A stretch of 64,000 nt of DNA from Flaviflagellibacter sp963786225 (GTDB lineage Bacteria; Pseudomonadota; Alphaproteobacteria; Rhizobiales; Methylopilaceae), in the NCBI GenBank assembly GCA_963786225.1, contig CAWAYQ010000001.1, positions 62,001 to 126,000 of the forward strand, written 5' to 3'. Position numbers and translations under genes: made by a program. The notes beneath the pieces are model-generated. The model ran no database searches and was not told the DNA's origin. It was given only the letters and a program-made list of their open reading frames with translations. How positions within the stretch are numbered: position 1 is the first letter of the stretch; each line of letters opens with the position of its first letter. Shown here in pieces: positions 1 through 7,682 of the stretch.

Positions 1-212
1 CCCTTGAGCTTGTTGCCCGTGAACACGACCTTCTCGGCATTGATGACGATGATGTTGTCACCGGTGTCGACATGCGGAGTGAAGGTCGCGCGGTGCTTGC
101 CGCGCAGGCGGAGCGCAATGATGGAGGCGAGCCGGCCGACGACGAGGCCGGTGGCGTCGATCACCACCCACTTCTTCTCGACTTCGGCGGCCTTGGCCGA
201 ATAGGTAGCCAT
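1..212 (-). CDS. rplM: 50S ribosomal protein L13 (5' part; gene runs off the window)
   Basis: The reverse strand from the ATG at 212 encodes MATYSAKAAEVEKKWVVIDA and continues with VVGRLAS, LRGKHRATFTPH and GDNIIVINAEKV, the conserved N-terminal half of bacterial L13. About 70 residues are inside the window; the family is near 150, so the 3' half and probably rpsI lie beyond base 1. L13 is an early-assembling protein of the large ribosomal subunit. The 159 bp upstream of the start are AT-richer than their surroundings and probably hold its promoter, but I could not fix the boxes with confidence. Confidence 0.95.
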   Translation of the reverse strand, partial: MATYSAKAAEVEKKWVVIDATGLVVGRLASIIALRLRGKHRATFTPHVDTGDNIIVINAEKVVFTGNKLK

Positions 213-371
213 GATGTGTCCCTTGAAATGAAGAGCGGCCGCGCAGGCGACCGTTGGGGAGTGTGTAGCGCAGGGACTGTTCGAAATCAACGGCTCGCAG
301 GTCTATAAATACCAGTAGAAACAATGGCTTATAAAAATGGTATTAAGGCACCCCTCCGCTTACCCCTGTGT

Positions 372-650
372 TTAGGCGTCTTCCGAGATAAGATCGCCCC
401 ATTCCGACCGCCACAGTCCTTGCTCGTCGATGACGCCCACCTTCCCGCCGTGCTTCGGCGCCAGCTCGATTGCCGACGCCAAAGCCTGATGAACCCCGAG
501 CATGCCGTCATCAGCTTCGGCCGCCGTATGGCTCCCGACGAGGCCGCCGGGGCAACTGACCTCGCCGAGAATCTCGCCGGCGTCCTGATGAATCCGGACC
601 GTCACTTCGTCGGCTCTGGGTGCGGTTCGGTTGATGAAGATAATGGGCAT
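372..650 (-). CDS. Small hypothetical protein (92 aa)
   Basis: The ATG at 650 is preceded by a strong Shine-Dalgarno-like GAGGGG and opens MPIIFINRTAPRADEVTVRI; the frame stays open further upstream but without a better ribosome site. The protein is acidic, soluble, has no signal peptide or membrane segment, and ends WRSEWGDLISEDA. It contains one Cys (EVSCPGG). I do not recognise the family. It lies upstream of rplM in the same direction with 159 bp between them, so it may have its own transcript. Normal composition and a good ribosome site support a real gene. Confidence 0.6.
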   Translation of the reverse strand: MPIIFINRTAPRADEVTVRIHQDAGEILGEVSCPGGLVGSHTAAEADDGMLGVHQALASAIELAPKHGGKVGVIDEQGLWRSEWGDLISEDA

Positions 651-799
651 CCGACCCCTCCGTGTCCCAGCAGAACGCGCTGGAAAAGCATCGCGTTCCA
701 TATTCAAGGAGGGTTGCCTCAATCCTGCTCATGGGCCATCAAGGTAAAGAGGCCTTGTGCGCGTCTGCGCCGGTCGTGCTGCCCCCAAGGACATTTTCC

Positions 800-1399
800 A
801 TGCCCTTCCTTGTGTGTGCGTTCCTTGCTTTTGCCTCCTTGCTCGTGCCCGCCGCAGCTCAATCCGAGATGCCGGCTTCGATGTCATGGGAGGCAACGCA
901 CCTGCCCGACGTAAAACCGGTACAGATCGCGCTGACGCCGGACCTGATCGAGCATTTCCTCGCAAGCCTGCCCAAAGCGATCTCGCTCGCGCGGGATCTC
1001 GACCGCGAACAGGGCCGCACCGAACCGGTCAAGTTCGACGACGATCTCGCGTTTCTGCTGGTGCCCTATCTGTTCGATCCGAAGATCGAGGCCCAAATAA
1101 ACGAGATGCTCGCGGGCTTCGGTTTCACCGCCTATTCGGATTGGGCGGATGTCGCCCACTCTCTGGCTTTGGTTGCAGAAGCAGCCAACTTTTCCGGCGA
1201 TGTCGATCTCGGCAGCCAGGAACAGGCAGCCCGCCGGGAAATCGAGGAAGACACCAAACTAACCCCCGAGGAAAAGGCAAAGGCGCTCGACGAGCTGAAA
1301 AGCCAGTTCGCAGCGCTTGCCGAGTTCGAGCCCCTGCCCGGCAATCGCGACATCGCTGCGCCCTATCTCGACCGCCTGCGCAAAGCGACCGGCGGCTGA
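800..1399 (+). CDS. Hypothetical secreted protein (199 aa)
   Basis: The start at 800 follows AAGGA at suitable spacing and gives MPFLVCAFLAFASLLVPAAAQ, a typical Sec signal peptide with an AxA cleavage site after about residue 20. An upstream in-frame ATG at 662 would bury this signal and is not preferred. The mature part is alpha-helical by composition, highly charged, with a probable helical hairpin around the DTKLTPEEKAKALDELKSQF segment. No catalytic motif is visible and I do not recognise the family. Probably periplasmic. It precedes the CoA-binding protein gene by 31 bp and may be co-transcribed with it. Confidence 0.65.
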   Translation: MPFLVCAFLAFASLLVPAAAQSEMPASMSWEATHLPDVKPVQIALTPDLIEHFLASLPKAISLARDLDREQGRTEPVKFDDDLAFLLVPYLFDPKIEAQINEMLAGFGFTAYSDWADVAHSLALVAEAANFSGDVDLGSQEQAARREIEEDTKLTPEEKAKALDELKSQFAALAEFEPLPGNRDIAAPYLDRLRKATGG

Positions 1400-1430
1400 G
1401 GCTTCCGCATCACAAAGGAACGTAAGTACG

Positions 1431-1874
1431 ATGACAATCGACGGCCTTCAGGATTCCGACGTCCGCGATATTTTCGAGAACACACGCGTGATCGCCCTTG
1501 TCGGCGCGAGCAACAATCCCGAACGTCCGTCGAACTATGTCGGCGCATATCTTCAGCAGCATGGCTATCGCGTCATCCCGGTCAATCCGGGCCTCGCCGG
1601 CCAGGAGATCAACGGCGAGACGGTCTACGCGAAGCTCGCCGACATCGCCGAGAAGATCGACATGATCGACGTCTTCCGCGCCGCGGAAAACGTTCCGGGC
1701 ATTGTCGAGGAGGCGCTCGCGCTGAAAAACAGGCCAGCCACCATCTGGCTCCAGCTCGGCATCGTCCATGAGGACGCCGCGAAAACGGCAAAGGCGGCCG
1801 GCGTGGTCATGGTGCAGGACCGCTGCCCGAGAATCGAAATGCCGAGACTCGGCATCACCGGTCCCAAGGCCTGA
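1431..1874 (+). CDS. CoA-binding domain protein (YccU-like)
   Basis: A 147-residue single-domain Rossmann protein of the CoA_binding family. The start at 1431 follows AAAGGAA. The nucleotide-loop motif VIALVGASNNPERPS is near residues 19-33, followed by YRVIPVNPGL and a C-terminal QDRCPRIEMPRL, all characteristic of the small cytoplasmic YccU-type proteins related to the CoA-binding part of succinyl-CoA synthetase alpha. The physiological role of this family is not established. In related genomes it often sits near O-acetylhomoserine sulfhydrylase and rplM; here it lies near rplM. Transcription probably ends at the hairpin at 2036-2066. Confidence 0.85.
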   Translation: MTIDGLQDSDVRDIFENTRVIALVGASNNPERPSNYVGAYLQQHGYRVIPVNPGLAGQEINGETVYAKLADIAEKIDMIDVFRAAENVPGIVEEALALKNRPATIWLQLGIVHEDAAKTAKAAGVVMVQDRCPRIEMPRLGITGPKA

Positions 1875-1940
1875 TCTTCCCTCCCCGAGCCGAGTCGCGC
1901 GAACCGGGGTGGGGTTCGGGCAGAACCGATCGCATTTTCG

Positions 1941-2010
1941 CGGATGGGCTATCACCCCACCCCCGCTCGTGCTTTGCACGAGTCGGCCCTCCCCATTCAG
2001 GGGAGGGAAA
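1941..2010 (+). repeat. Dispersed intergenic REP-like repeat, copy 1
   Basis: About 70 bp containing CACCCCACCCCC, the short inverted repeat GCTCGTGCTTTGCACGAGT and GGCCCTCCCC...GGGGAGGGAAAG. Nearly the same sequence occurs inverted at 27296-27366, with a related copy at 27389-27447. Its location in an intergenic space, its internal palindromes and its copy number fit a non-coding REP/BIME-type element. A frame runs through it but is not a gene. Confidence 0.7.
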
Positions 2011-2035
2011 GCGAACCGCCCGGAGCTCCGGGAAT

Positions 2036-2066
2036 CAAAAAGGGCGCCCTCGAGGGCGCCCTTTTC
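2036..2066. terminator. Bidirectional intrinsic terminator
   Basis: A perfect palindrome, AAAAGGGCGCCC then TC/GA centre then GGGCGCCCTTTT, lies between the convergent CoA-binding and glycine-zipper genes. The A-run on one flank and T-run on the other let it act in both directions. Confidence 0.85.
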
Positions 2067-2084
2067 GGTGGGTCTTGGCGTGCT

Positions 2085-2405
2085 CTACCTGCAGGGACGA
2101 TTGGAGACCCGCGTCACGCCGCCGTCCGGATATTCGTAATAGCAGCGGCCCCTCGAGTTGAAATAAAAGCCCTCGTTGCGCGCACGGTAGCGGCGGCGGT
2201 CGCCTTCGCTGGCAATAATGGCGCCCGCCGCACCGCCAAGAATGGCACCGGCCGCAGCGCCGCCGGCCCTGCCGGTCGCAGCCCCGCCGATGATGGCGCC
2301 GGCCCCGGCGCCGAGAAGGCCGCCGACGAGACCGTCCTGAGCCTGGGTGGTCGTGGCGGAGCCTGCAACCAACAGCGCGGTACTGAGAGCAACAATACGG
2401 ATCAT
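2085..2405 (-). CDS. Glycine-zipper secreted/outer-membrane-associated protein (106 aa)
   Basis: From the ATG at 2405 (preceded by GGAAGGGGGA) the protein has a signal peptide MIRIVALSTALLVAGSATTT-QAQ, then a Gly/Ala-rich stretch of about 45 residues with GxxxG spacing (LVGGLLGAGAGAIIGGAATG, AAGAILGGAAGAIIAS), a glycine-zipper signature that inserts in or lies on membranes. The C-terminus (YYEYPDGGVTRVSNRPCR) holds two cysteines. Similar short proteins are common in Rhizobiales; the function is unknown. It ends at the shared terminator at 2036-2066. Confidence 0.75.
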   Translation of the reverse strand: MIRIVALSTALLVAGSATTTQAQDGLVGGLLGAGAGAIIGGAATGRAGGAAAGAILGGAAGAIIASEGDRRRYRARNEGFYFNSRGRCYYEYPDGGVTRVSNRPCR

Positions 2406-2514
2406 GACAGTCCCCCTTCCAATCTGTGACGCCGGCCACGGCGTCTGTTGATCTTCTCCGCATAAATCGCGGCATTTTCCAGACCGCGGCCTCAACTCAC
2501 GGCTGCAGCCTCAC

Positions 2515-4164
2515 TCAGGCGGCTTCCGTATCCAGACCGCGGATCGCTTTCTTCACCCGCGCCGGAACACGCGACGCCACGGGATCGACCGCGGCGATCA
2601 GATCGAGGAACAGCCGGCCCGGCAACGGAGGCGAGAACACGTACCCTTGCGCCGCATCGACGCCGTGCTCGCGCAGATAGACCACCTGCTCGAACGTCTC
2701 GACGCCTTCGGCGACGAATTCGATATTAAGATCGGCGGCCAGTTTCACCAAAGTATCGATGATCGCGGTCGAATAGCGGTCGGTACCGATCGCATCGACG
2801 AACATCTTGTCCATCTTCATCATATCGACGCCGAGCTTCAGAAGATAGGACATGCCGCCGTGCCCCGTACCGACATCGTCGAGTGCGATACGGACGCCGA
2901 GTTCCTGAAGCTTCGCGATGATGACACGCGCCGATGCGAGGTTTGGCAGTTGCTGACGCTCCGTCACTTCGAGCACGACCTGCGTCGGCTTGAGAGCGGT
3001 GTTCTCGAATATCTGCTTCACGTCGGAGACGATGCTCGCGTCGTTGAAATGATCGGCGACAAGGTTGAACGACACTTTGAGATGCGGACGCGGCGCATAG
3101 AACGGGCCGAGCTCGTCGCGTGCCTGGGCCATCAGGCTGCGAGTGATTTCGAAAATCTGGCCTGTCGCCTCGACGATATGGATGAATGCGCCGGGCGCAT
3201 CCACGCCGCCATCCGCACGCCGGCGCCGCATCAGGACTTCGCAGCCGAGCAGCTTTCCGGTGCGTATGCACATGATCGGCTGATAATATGGAATGAAATC
3301 GCCACGGCGGATCGCGGTTTCGATTTGCCTGACAGGTCCTTCCATCTGGCGTGACACCGCGAGCGCGACGAGCATGCTGATGAGCGCGAGCACGACGCCG
3401 CCGGCATTGCCCCACAAAAACAGTTCACGATAGCTCTGCCAAAGCGCGGTCGAGGGAACCATCACCGAGAGCGTCAGCGGATAACGTTCCGACATCGAGC
3501 GTACATCGAAGGCCGAGACACCCTCGGTGGACATGCTGTCGCGCGAGAGCTGCGCCGAAACGAACGAACCGTCGACGAGCCGCAGTTTCGCCACGAAATC
3601 GGCCTGCAGCCGCCCGATCACGACCGCCGGAAGGAGCTTGTCGCCCGGTATCAGAAGCGATGCGCCCCAGCCGTCCGGGAACCGCCAGAACAGTTGAACC
3701 GATTTCTGCGCCTGATCGCCGCCGAAATCGACGAGCGAGAATTTCACGTTCGGATTGGAGGTGTCATGGGCCGGCGAGATCGCGCGGACCACGCGAGGAT
3801 TGTCGGTCGGCGAGCAGACCGCGGCGCCCGTCGGGTCCACAATGTTGATGTCGCTGACGAACGGCGCGTTCAGGATGGCGTGGCCGGCCGATTGCAATAC
3901 ATCATCCGAACAGGAGGCATGCTCGATGTCGTCGGAAAACGCCACGATCTGGGTCATGGCCTCGTCGAGCCGCGATTCGGCGAGATGCAGCATGCTCGTG
4001 GCCGCGTCCTGGATATCGACGCGGCCATTCGCGTTAATATGCAGCCACAGCAGCAAATTGAGGCCGATAAGAGGGGCGAAGGCGAGCGTGCCGGTCAGCA
4101 GCACGTGCTTCCAACTGTTTGTCCGACGCCTCACGACAGCTGTTCCCAAATCATCGTGAAACAC
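2515..4164 (-). CDS. Membrane c-di-GMP phosphodiesterase with CSS-type sensor and EAL domain (549 aa)
   Basis: N-terminal membrane segment at about residues 18-40, a periplasmic region with two cysteines (HASCSDDV and AAVCSPTD) as in CSS-motif sensors, a second membrane segment at about 250-270, then an EAL domain from about 285. Catalytic positions look intact: E in CEVLMR (EVL variant of EAL), N in SFNLVADHF, E in LEVTER, the acidic pair in LDDVGTGHGG, K in MDKMFV, E in AEGVET and Q in AQGYVFSPPL. It should hydrolyse c-di-GMP in response to a periplasmic, possibly redox, cue. The start is uncertain: GTG at 4164, or GTG at 4134 (VRRRTNSWKH) with a better ribosome site. No GGDEF domain is present. 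Confidence 0.9.
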   Translation of the reverse strand: MFHDDLGTAVVRRRTNSWKHVLLTGTLAFAPLIGLNLLLWLHINANGRVDIQDAATSMLHLAESRLDEAMTQIVAFSDDIEHASCSDDVLQSAGHAILNAPFVSDINIVDPTGAAVCSPTDNPRVVRAISPAHDTSNPNVKFSLVDFGGDQAQKSVQLFWRFPDGWGASLLIPGDKLLPAVVIGRLQADFVAKLRLVDGSFVSAQLSRDSMSTEGVSAFDVRSMSERYPLTLSVMVPSTALWQSYRELFLWGNAGGVVLALISMLVALAVSRQMEGPVRQIETAIRRGDFIPYYQPIMCIRTGKLLGCEVLMRRRRADGGVDAPGAFIHIVEATGQIFEITRSLMAQARDELGPFYAPRPHLKVSFNLVADHFNDASIVSDVKQIFENTALKPTQVVLEVTERQQLPNLASARVIIAKLQELGVRIALDDVGTGHGGMSYLLKLGVDMMKMDKMFVDAIGTDRYSTAIIDTLVKLAADLNIEFVAEGVETFEQVVYLREHGVDAAQGYVFSPPLPGRLFLDLIAAVDPVASRVPARVKKAIRGLDTEAA

Positions 4165-4287
4165 TAAAGACGAAAGGGGGTTAACCGCTGTTAAATGGAA
4201 GCCGTCCGGAAATTACCTATCTACTAAAGACGGGTCCCCGGCGGGGCGAATGTCCATTCTACTGAAGACGGGATCCCCGTGGGGCGG
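4163..4287. repeat. Direct repeats in the EAL/PfkB divergent intergenic region
   Basis: The core ACTAAAGACG occurs at 4163 and 4223 and, with one change (ACTGAAGACG), at 4261. The last two copies extend to about 30 bp, each ending in a small GC hairpin (CCCCGGCGGGG; CCCCGTGGGG), with a period of 38 bp. They lie between two divergent genes and may be regulatory or a decayed element. Confidence 0.55.
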
Positions 4288-4305
4288 CCGTACAAGCGAG
4301 GGCAC

Positions 4306-5211
4306 ATGCAGGCGCTGTTTATCGGCCATACCTATATCGACGTGACTTTCGTCTGCGATCACATTCCCACCGGGGATGAGAAAACCCTGGCCGACGATTA
4401 TGCCGTCAGCTTCGGCGGCAACGCCGTCACCGCTGCGTTCAGCTGCGCGAAACTGGGCATCGTCCCCGATCTCCTGACGACGATCGCCGACGACTGGCTG
4501 TCACGCATGTTCCGCGACATGGCGTCGAAATACTCGATCCCGCTGCATTCCCGAAAAGTGAAAGAGGCTTCCCTCTCCTTCATCATGCCGAACGCCGGCA
4601 AACGGGCCATCGTGCGCTGCCGCGACGACGATCATCTCCACCCGTTCCCTCTACTGAACCTCACCGGCTGCCGCGGCCTGCATCTGGACGGCCATCAGCC
4701 CGATGCCGCGCTGCACTATGCGAAGCTCTGCCGCGAGGCCGGCATATTCACCTCGCTCGATGGCGGTGCGGTGCGCGAGAATACCGACGAGCTTTTGCGG
4801 TTCATCGACACGGCTGTCGTGTCCGAGCGTATGTGCGAGCAGATGAATTTCTCGCCCACCGAAATGCTCGACTATCTGAAATCGCGGGGCTGCAAGATCG
4901 GCGCGGTCACGCTCGGCGAGCGCGGCCTGGTCTGGTACGACGAGAACGGCGCGCCGCGCGACATGCCGGCTCTCGCGGTCCCGTTCGAACGCGTCATCGA
5001 CACCAACGGTGCGGGCGACATCTTCCACGGCTCCTATTTCTATTCCTGGCTGTCAAAGCCCAACGCATCCTGGGCCGATCATTTCCGCTTCGCTCGCGCG
5101 GCGTCGGCCCATTCGGTCCAGCATCTCGGCATCGAGGAGAGTTTGCCGACCATACAGGACGTGGAATACGCGACCCGCATGTTCAAGGAAGCGGTGCGGA
5201 AGGCCGGTTAG
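4306..5211 (+). CDS. PfkB/ribokinase-family carbohydrate kinase
   Basis: A 301-residue protein starting MQALFIGHTYIDVTF at an ATG preceded by GAGGG. It has the PfkB N-terminal pattern GDEKTLADDYAVSFGGNAVTA (first signature) and the C-terminal anion-hole motif IDTNGAGDIFHG with the catalytic Asp (second signature). The fold phosphorylates a sugar or nucleoside hydroxyl with ATP in the cytoplasm. The substrate cannot be told from sequence alone. It stands alone, divergent from the EAL gene. The region after its stop contains nested hairpins. Confidence 0.85.
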   Translation: MQALFIGHTYIDVTFVCDHIPTGDEKTLADDYAVSFGGNAVTAAFSCAKLGIVPDLLTTIADDWLSRMFRDMASKYSIPLHSRKVKEASLSFIMPNAGKRAIVRCRDDDHLHPFPLLNLTGCRGLHLDGHQPDAALHYAKLCREAGIFTSLDGGAVRENTDELLRFIDTAVVSERMCEQMNFSPTEMLDYLKSRGCKIGAVTLGERGLVWYDENGAPRDMPALAVPFERVIDTNGAGDIFHGSYFYSWLSKPNASWADHFRFARAASAHSVQHLGIEESLPTIQDVEYATRMFKEAVRKAG

Positions 5212-5216
5212 TTGTT

Positions 5217-5375
5217 TGTCCCGGAGGCGGCGCAGCCGCTGTCCGGGACCCATACGCCGTGAGGCCAAAGATTGAGCCGAAAGCTGGTCCCGGGCTCCGC
5301 ACCTAACTCTTGCCTGCCCGAGTTAGGATTTACGATGCTCAACTCGGCTATAGCCGAGTTGAGTGGCCCCGGGAC
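5217..5375. repeat. Cluster of palindromes (REP-like) between the PfkB kinase and malic enzyme genes
   Basis: The 170-bp convergent gap is almost filled by inverted repeats: GTCCCGG...CCGGGAC at 5218-5249; CCTAACTC/GAGTTAGG at 5302-5309 and 5320-5327; a perfect 26-bp palindrome at 5338-5363 (CTCAACTCGGCTA and its complement); and an outer arm GTCCCGGG/CCCGGGAC at 5287-5294 and 5368-5375 enclosing the two inner stems. The first repeat resembles one at 48896-48928. Any of them could terminate transcription of the flanking genes. Confidence 0.6.
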
Positions 5376-5382
5376 ATCCACG

Positions 5383-7677
5383 TCACGCCTGACGCGTGAC
5401 GCTCTGCGCTTCCATCACCGCGATGGCGGTGACGTTGACGAGGCCGCGTGTTGTCGTCGTCGACGTCACGATCTGGGCCGGACAGGCCGCACCGATGAGG
5501 ATCGGTCCAACGGGAAGCGAATTGTCCATTGCCGCAACGAGCTGGGAGGCGATCTTCGCTGCGTCGAGATCCGGCATGATGAGCAGATTTGCTTCGCCCT
5601 TGAGCCGCGATGCAGGCAGAACGCGGTCGCGGAGTTCCTGCGACATTGCAAGATCCGGATTCATCTCGCCATCGGCTTCCAGCCCTGGTTCCTGCGCCTG
5701 CAGGATGGCGAGCGCCTCGCGCATCTTCAGCGACGAGCTCGATTCGCGGGTTCCGAAATTAGCGTGGCTGAGCAGCGCCACTTTCGGCTCCAGGCCGAAA
5801 CGCCGGACGACCTGCGCACCCAGGCGTGCCTTTTCCGCGATCTGATCCGCGTTCGGCTCGAGGGTCACATAGGTGTCGGCAACAAAGAGCGCGCCGCGAC
5901 CGGTGATCAGCAGAGAGATGGCGGCGTAGTCCGATACGCCCGGTCTTTTTCCGATCACGTCGTCGATCGTGAACAGATGGTTCGGATAGCGGCCTTCGAG
6001 ACCGCAGATCATCGCGTCCGCATCGCCGCGCAGAACGGAGAGCGCCGCGATGACGGTCGAGTTGGTACGAACGATGGTGCGCGCCAGATCCGGCGTCACG
6101 CCGCGCCGTCCCGCCCGCTCCAGATAGAGCGCGACGTAATCGCGGTAGCGCGGATCGTCTTCCGGATTGACGACGGAAAAATGCTCGCCCATCCGCAGCG
6201 ACAGGCCGAACCTTTTGATACGCGTCTCGATGACCTGCGGACGGCCGATCAGGATCGGGTGGGCAAGCCCCTCTTCGATGACAATCTGGGCTGCGCGCAA
6301 TGTGCGTTCGTCTTCGCCTTCGGCGTAGATCACGCGACGCGGCGATTCCTTCGCGGCCGCGAAGATCGGCTTCATCACGAAGCCGGAACGATAGACGAAC
6401 CGCGACAGGCGATCCTGATAGGCGTCGAAATCCTCGATGGGCTTGCGGGCCACGCCGCTGTCCATTGCGGCGCGCGCGACGGCCGGGGCGATGCGCAAGA
6501 TAAGGCGCGGATCGAACGGATTGGGGATCAGGGATTCGCGGCCGAAGCCGATCGTCTCGCCGCCATAGGCCCGCGCCACAACGTCGGACGACGCCTCGCG
6601 CGCCAGACCCGCGATGGCTTTCACCGCCGCCTGCTTCATCTCCTCGTTGATGGTCGAGGCTACGACATCGAGCGCACCGCGGAAGATGAAGGGGAAGCAG
6701 AGAACATTGTTCACCTGGTTCGGAAAATCCGAACGCCCGGTGCAGATCATCGCGTCGGGACGCACTTCGCGCGCGAGGTCCGGCATGATCTCGGGCGTCG
6801 GATTTGCGAGCGCGAGAATGAGCGGATTCTGCGCCATGCCCTTCAGCATTTCGGGCTTCAGCACGCCGCCGGCCGAGACACCGAGGAACACGTCGGCGCC
6901 TTCGATCACATCCTCAAGCTTCCGAGCCGTGGTCTTCTGCGCGAAGGCCGAGTTCCACCGGTTCATGAGTTCGTTGCGGCCCTCATAGACCACGCCTTCG
7001 AGATCCGTGACCCAGATGTTCTCGCGCTTGGCGCCCATGCTGACGAGGAGGTTGAGGCAGGCAATGGCCGCCGCGCCCGCGCCGGACGTCACGATCTTGA
7101 TCTTGTCGAGCGACTTGCCGGCCATTTCCAGCGCGTTCACCACGGCCGCGGCGACGATGATCGCTGTGCCATGCTGGTCGTCGTGGAAGACGGGAATGTT
7201 CATCCGCGCCTTGAGCTGCTCCTCGACCTCGAAGCACTCGGGAGCCTTGATGTCTTCGAGATTGATGCCGCCGAATGTCGGCTCGAGCGCCGCGACCACG
7301 TCGATGAGTTTCTTCGTGTCGGTCTCCGCCACTTCGATGTCGAACACGTCGATGCCGGCGAATTTCTTGAACAGGACGGCCTTGCCCTCCATCACCGGCT
7401 TCGATGCCAGCGGCCCGATATTGCCGAGGCCCAGCACGGCCGTTCCGTTGGTGATCACCCCGACAAGATTTTGCCGGCTGGTCAGCTCGGACGCGAGCTC
7501 CGGATTTTCCGCGATGGCCTCGCAGACCGCAGCGACACCCGGAGTGTAGGCAAGCGCGAGATCGCGCTGCGTGCTGAGGGGCTTCGTCGACGTGACCTCA
7601 AGCTTGCCCGGCTTCGGATAGCGATGAAAAGCCAGCGCAGCCTTTTTGAGATCGTCGGTGATATTATTGGGTGCCAT
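5383..7677 (-). CDS. maeB: NADP-dependent malic enzyme with C-terminal phosphotransacetylase-like domain
   Basis: 764 residues, the usual length of MaeB-type hybrid malic enzymes. Residues 1-430 form the malic enzyme: YTPGVAAVC, the substrate/NADP region GLGNIGPLAS, the metal site FHDDQHGTA and the Rossmann motif TSGAGAAAIACLNLL. Residues 440-764 match the PTA/PTB domain (VIYAEGEDERTLRAAQ, ALSHANFGTRES region), regulatory in this family. The enzyme decarboxylates malate to pyruvate, feeding NADPH and acetyl-CoA synthesis. It is followed closely upstream by aspS in the same direction (5 bp gap). Confidence 0.95.
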   Translation of the reverse strand: MAPNNITDDLKKAALAFHRYPKPGKLEVTSTKPLSTQRDLALAYTPGVAAVCEAIAENPELASELTSRQNLVGVITNGTAVLGLGNIGPLASKPVMEGKAVLFKKFAGIDVFDIEVAETDTKKLIDVVAALEPTFGGINLEDIKAPECFEVEEQLKARMNIPVFHDDQHGTAIIVAAAVVNALEMAGKSLDKIKIVTSGAGAAAIACLNLLVSMGAKRENIWVTDLEGVVYEGRNELMNRWNSAFAQKTTARKLEDVIEGADVFLGVSAGGVLKPEMLKGMAQNPLILALANPTPEIMPDLAREVRPDAMICTGRSDFPNQVNNVLCFPFIFRGALDVVASTINEEMKQAAVKAIAGLAREASSDVVARAYGGETIGFGRESLIPNPFDPRLILRIAPAVARAAMDSGVARKPIEDFDAYQDRLSRFVYRSGFVMKPIFAAAKESPRRVIYAEGEDERTLRAAQIVIEEGLAHPILIGRPQVIETRIKRFGLSLRMGEHFSVVNPEDDPRYRDYVALYLERAGRRGVTPDLARTIVRTNSTVIAALSVLRGDADAMICGLEGRYPNHLFTIDDVIGKRPGVSDYAAISLLITGRGALFVADTYVTLEPNADQIAEKARLGAQVVRRFGLEPKVALLSHANFGTRESSSSLKMREALAILQAQEPGLEADGEMNPDLAMSQELRDRVLPASRLKGEANLLIMPDLDAAKIASQLVAAMDNSLPVGPILIGAACPAQIVTSTTTTRGLVNVTAIAVMEAQSVTRQA

Positions 7678-7682
7678 TGCCG

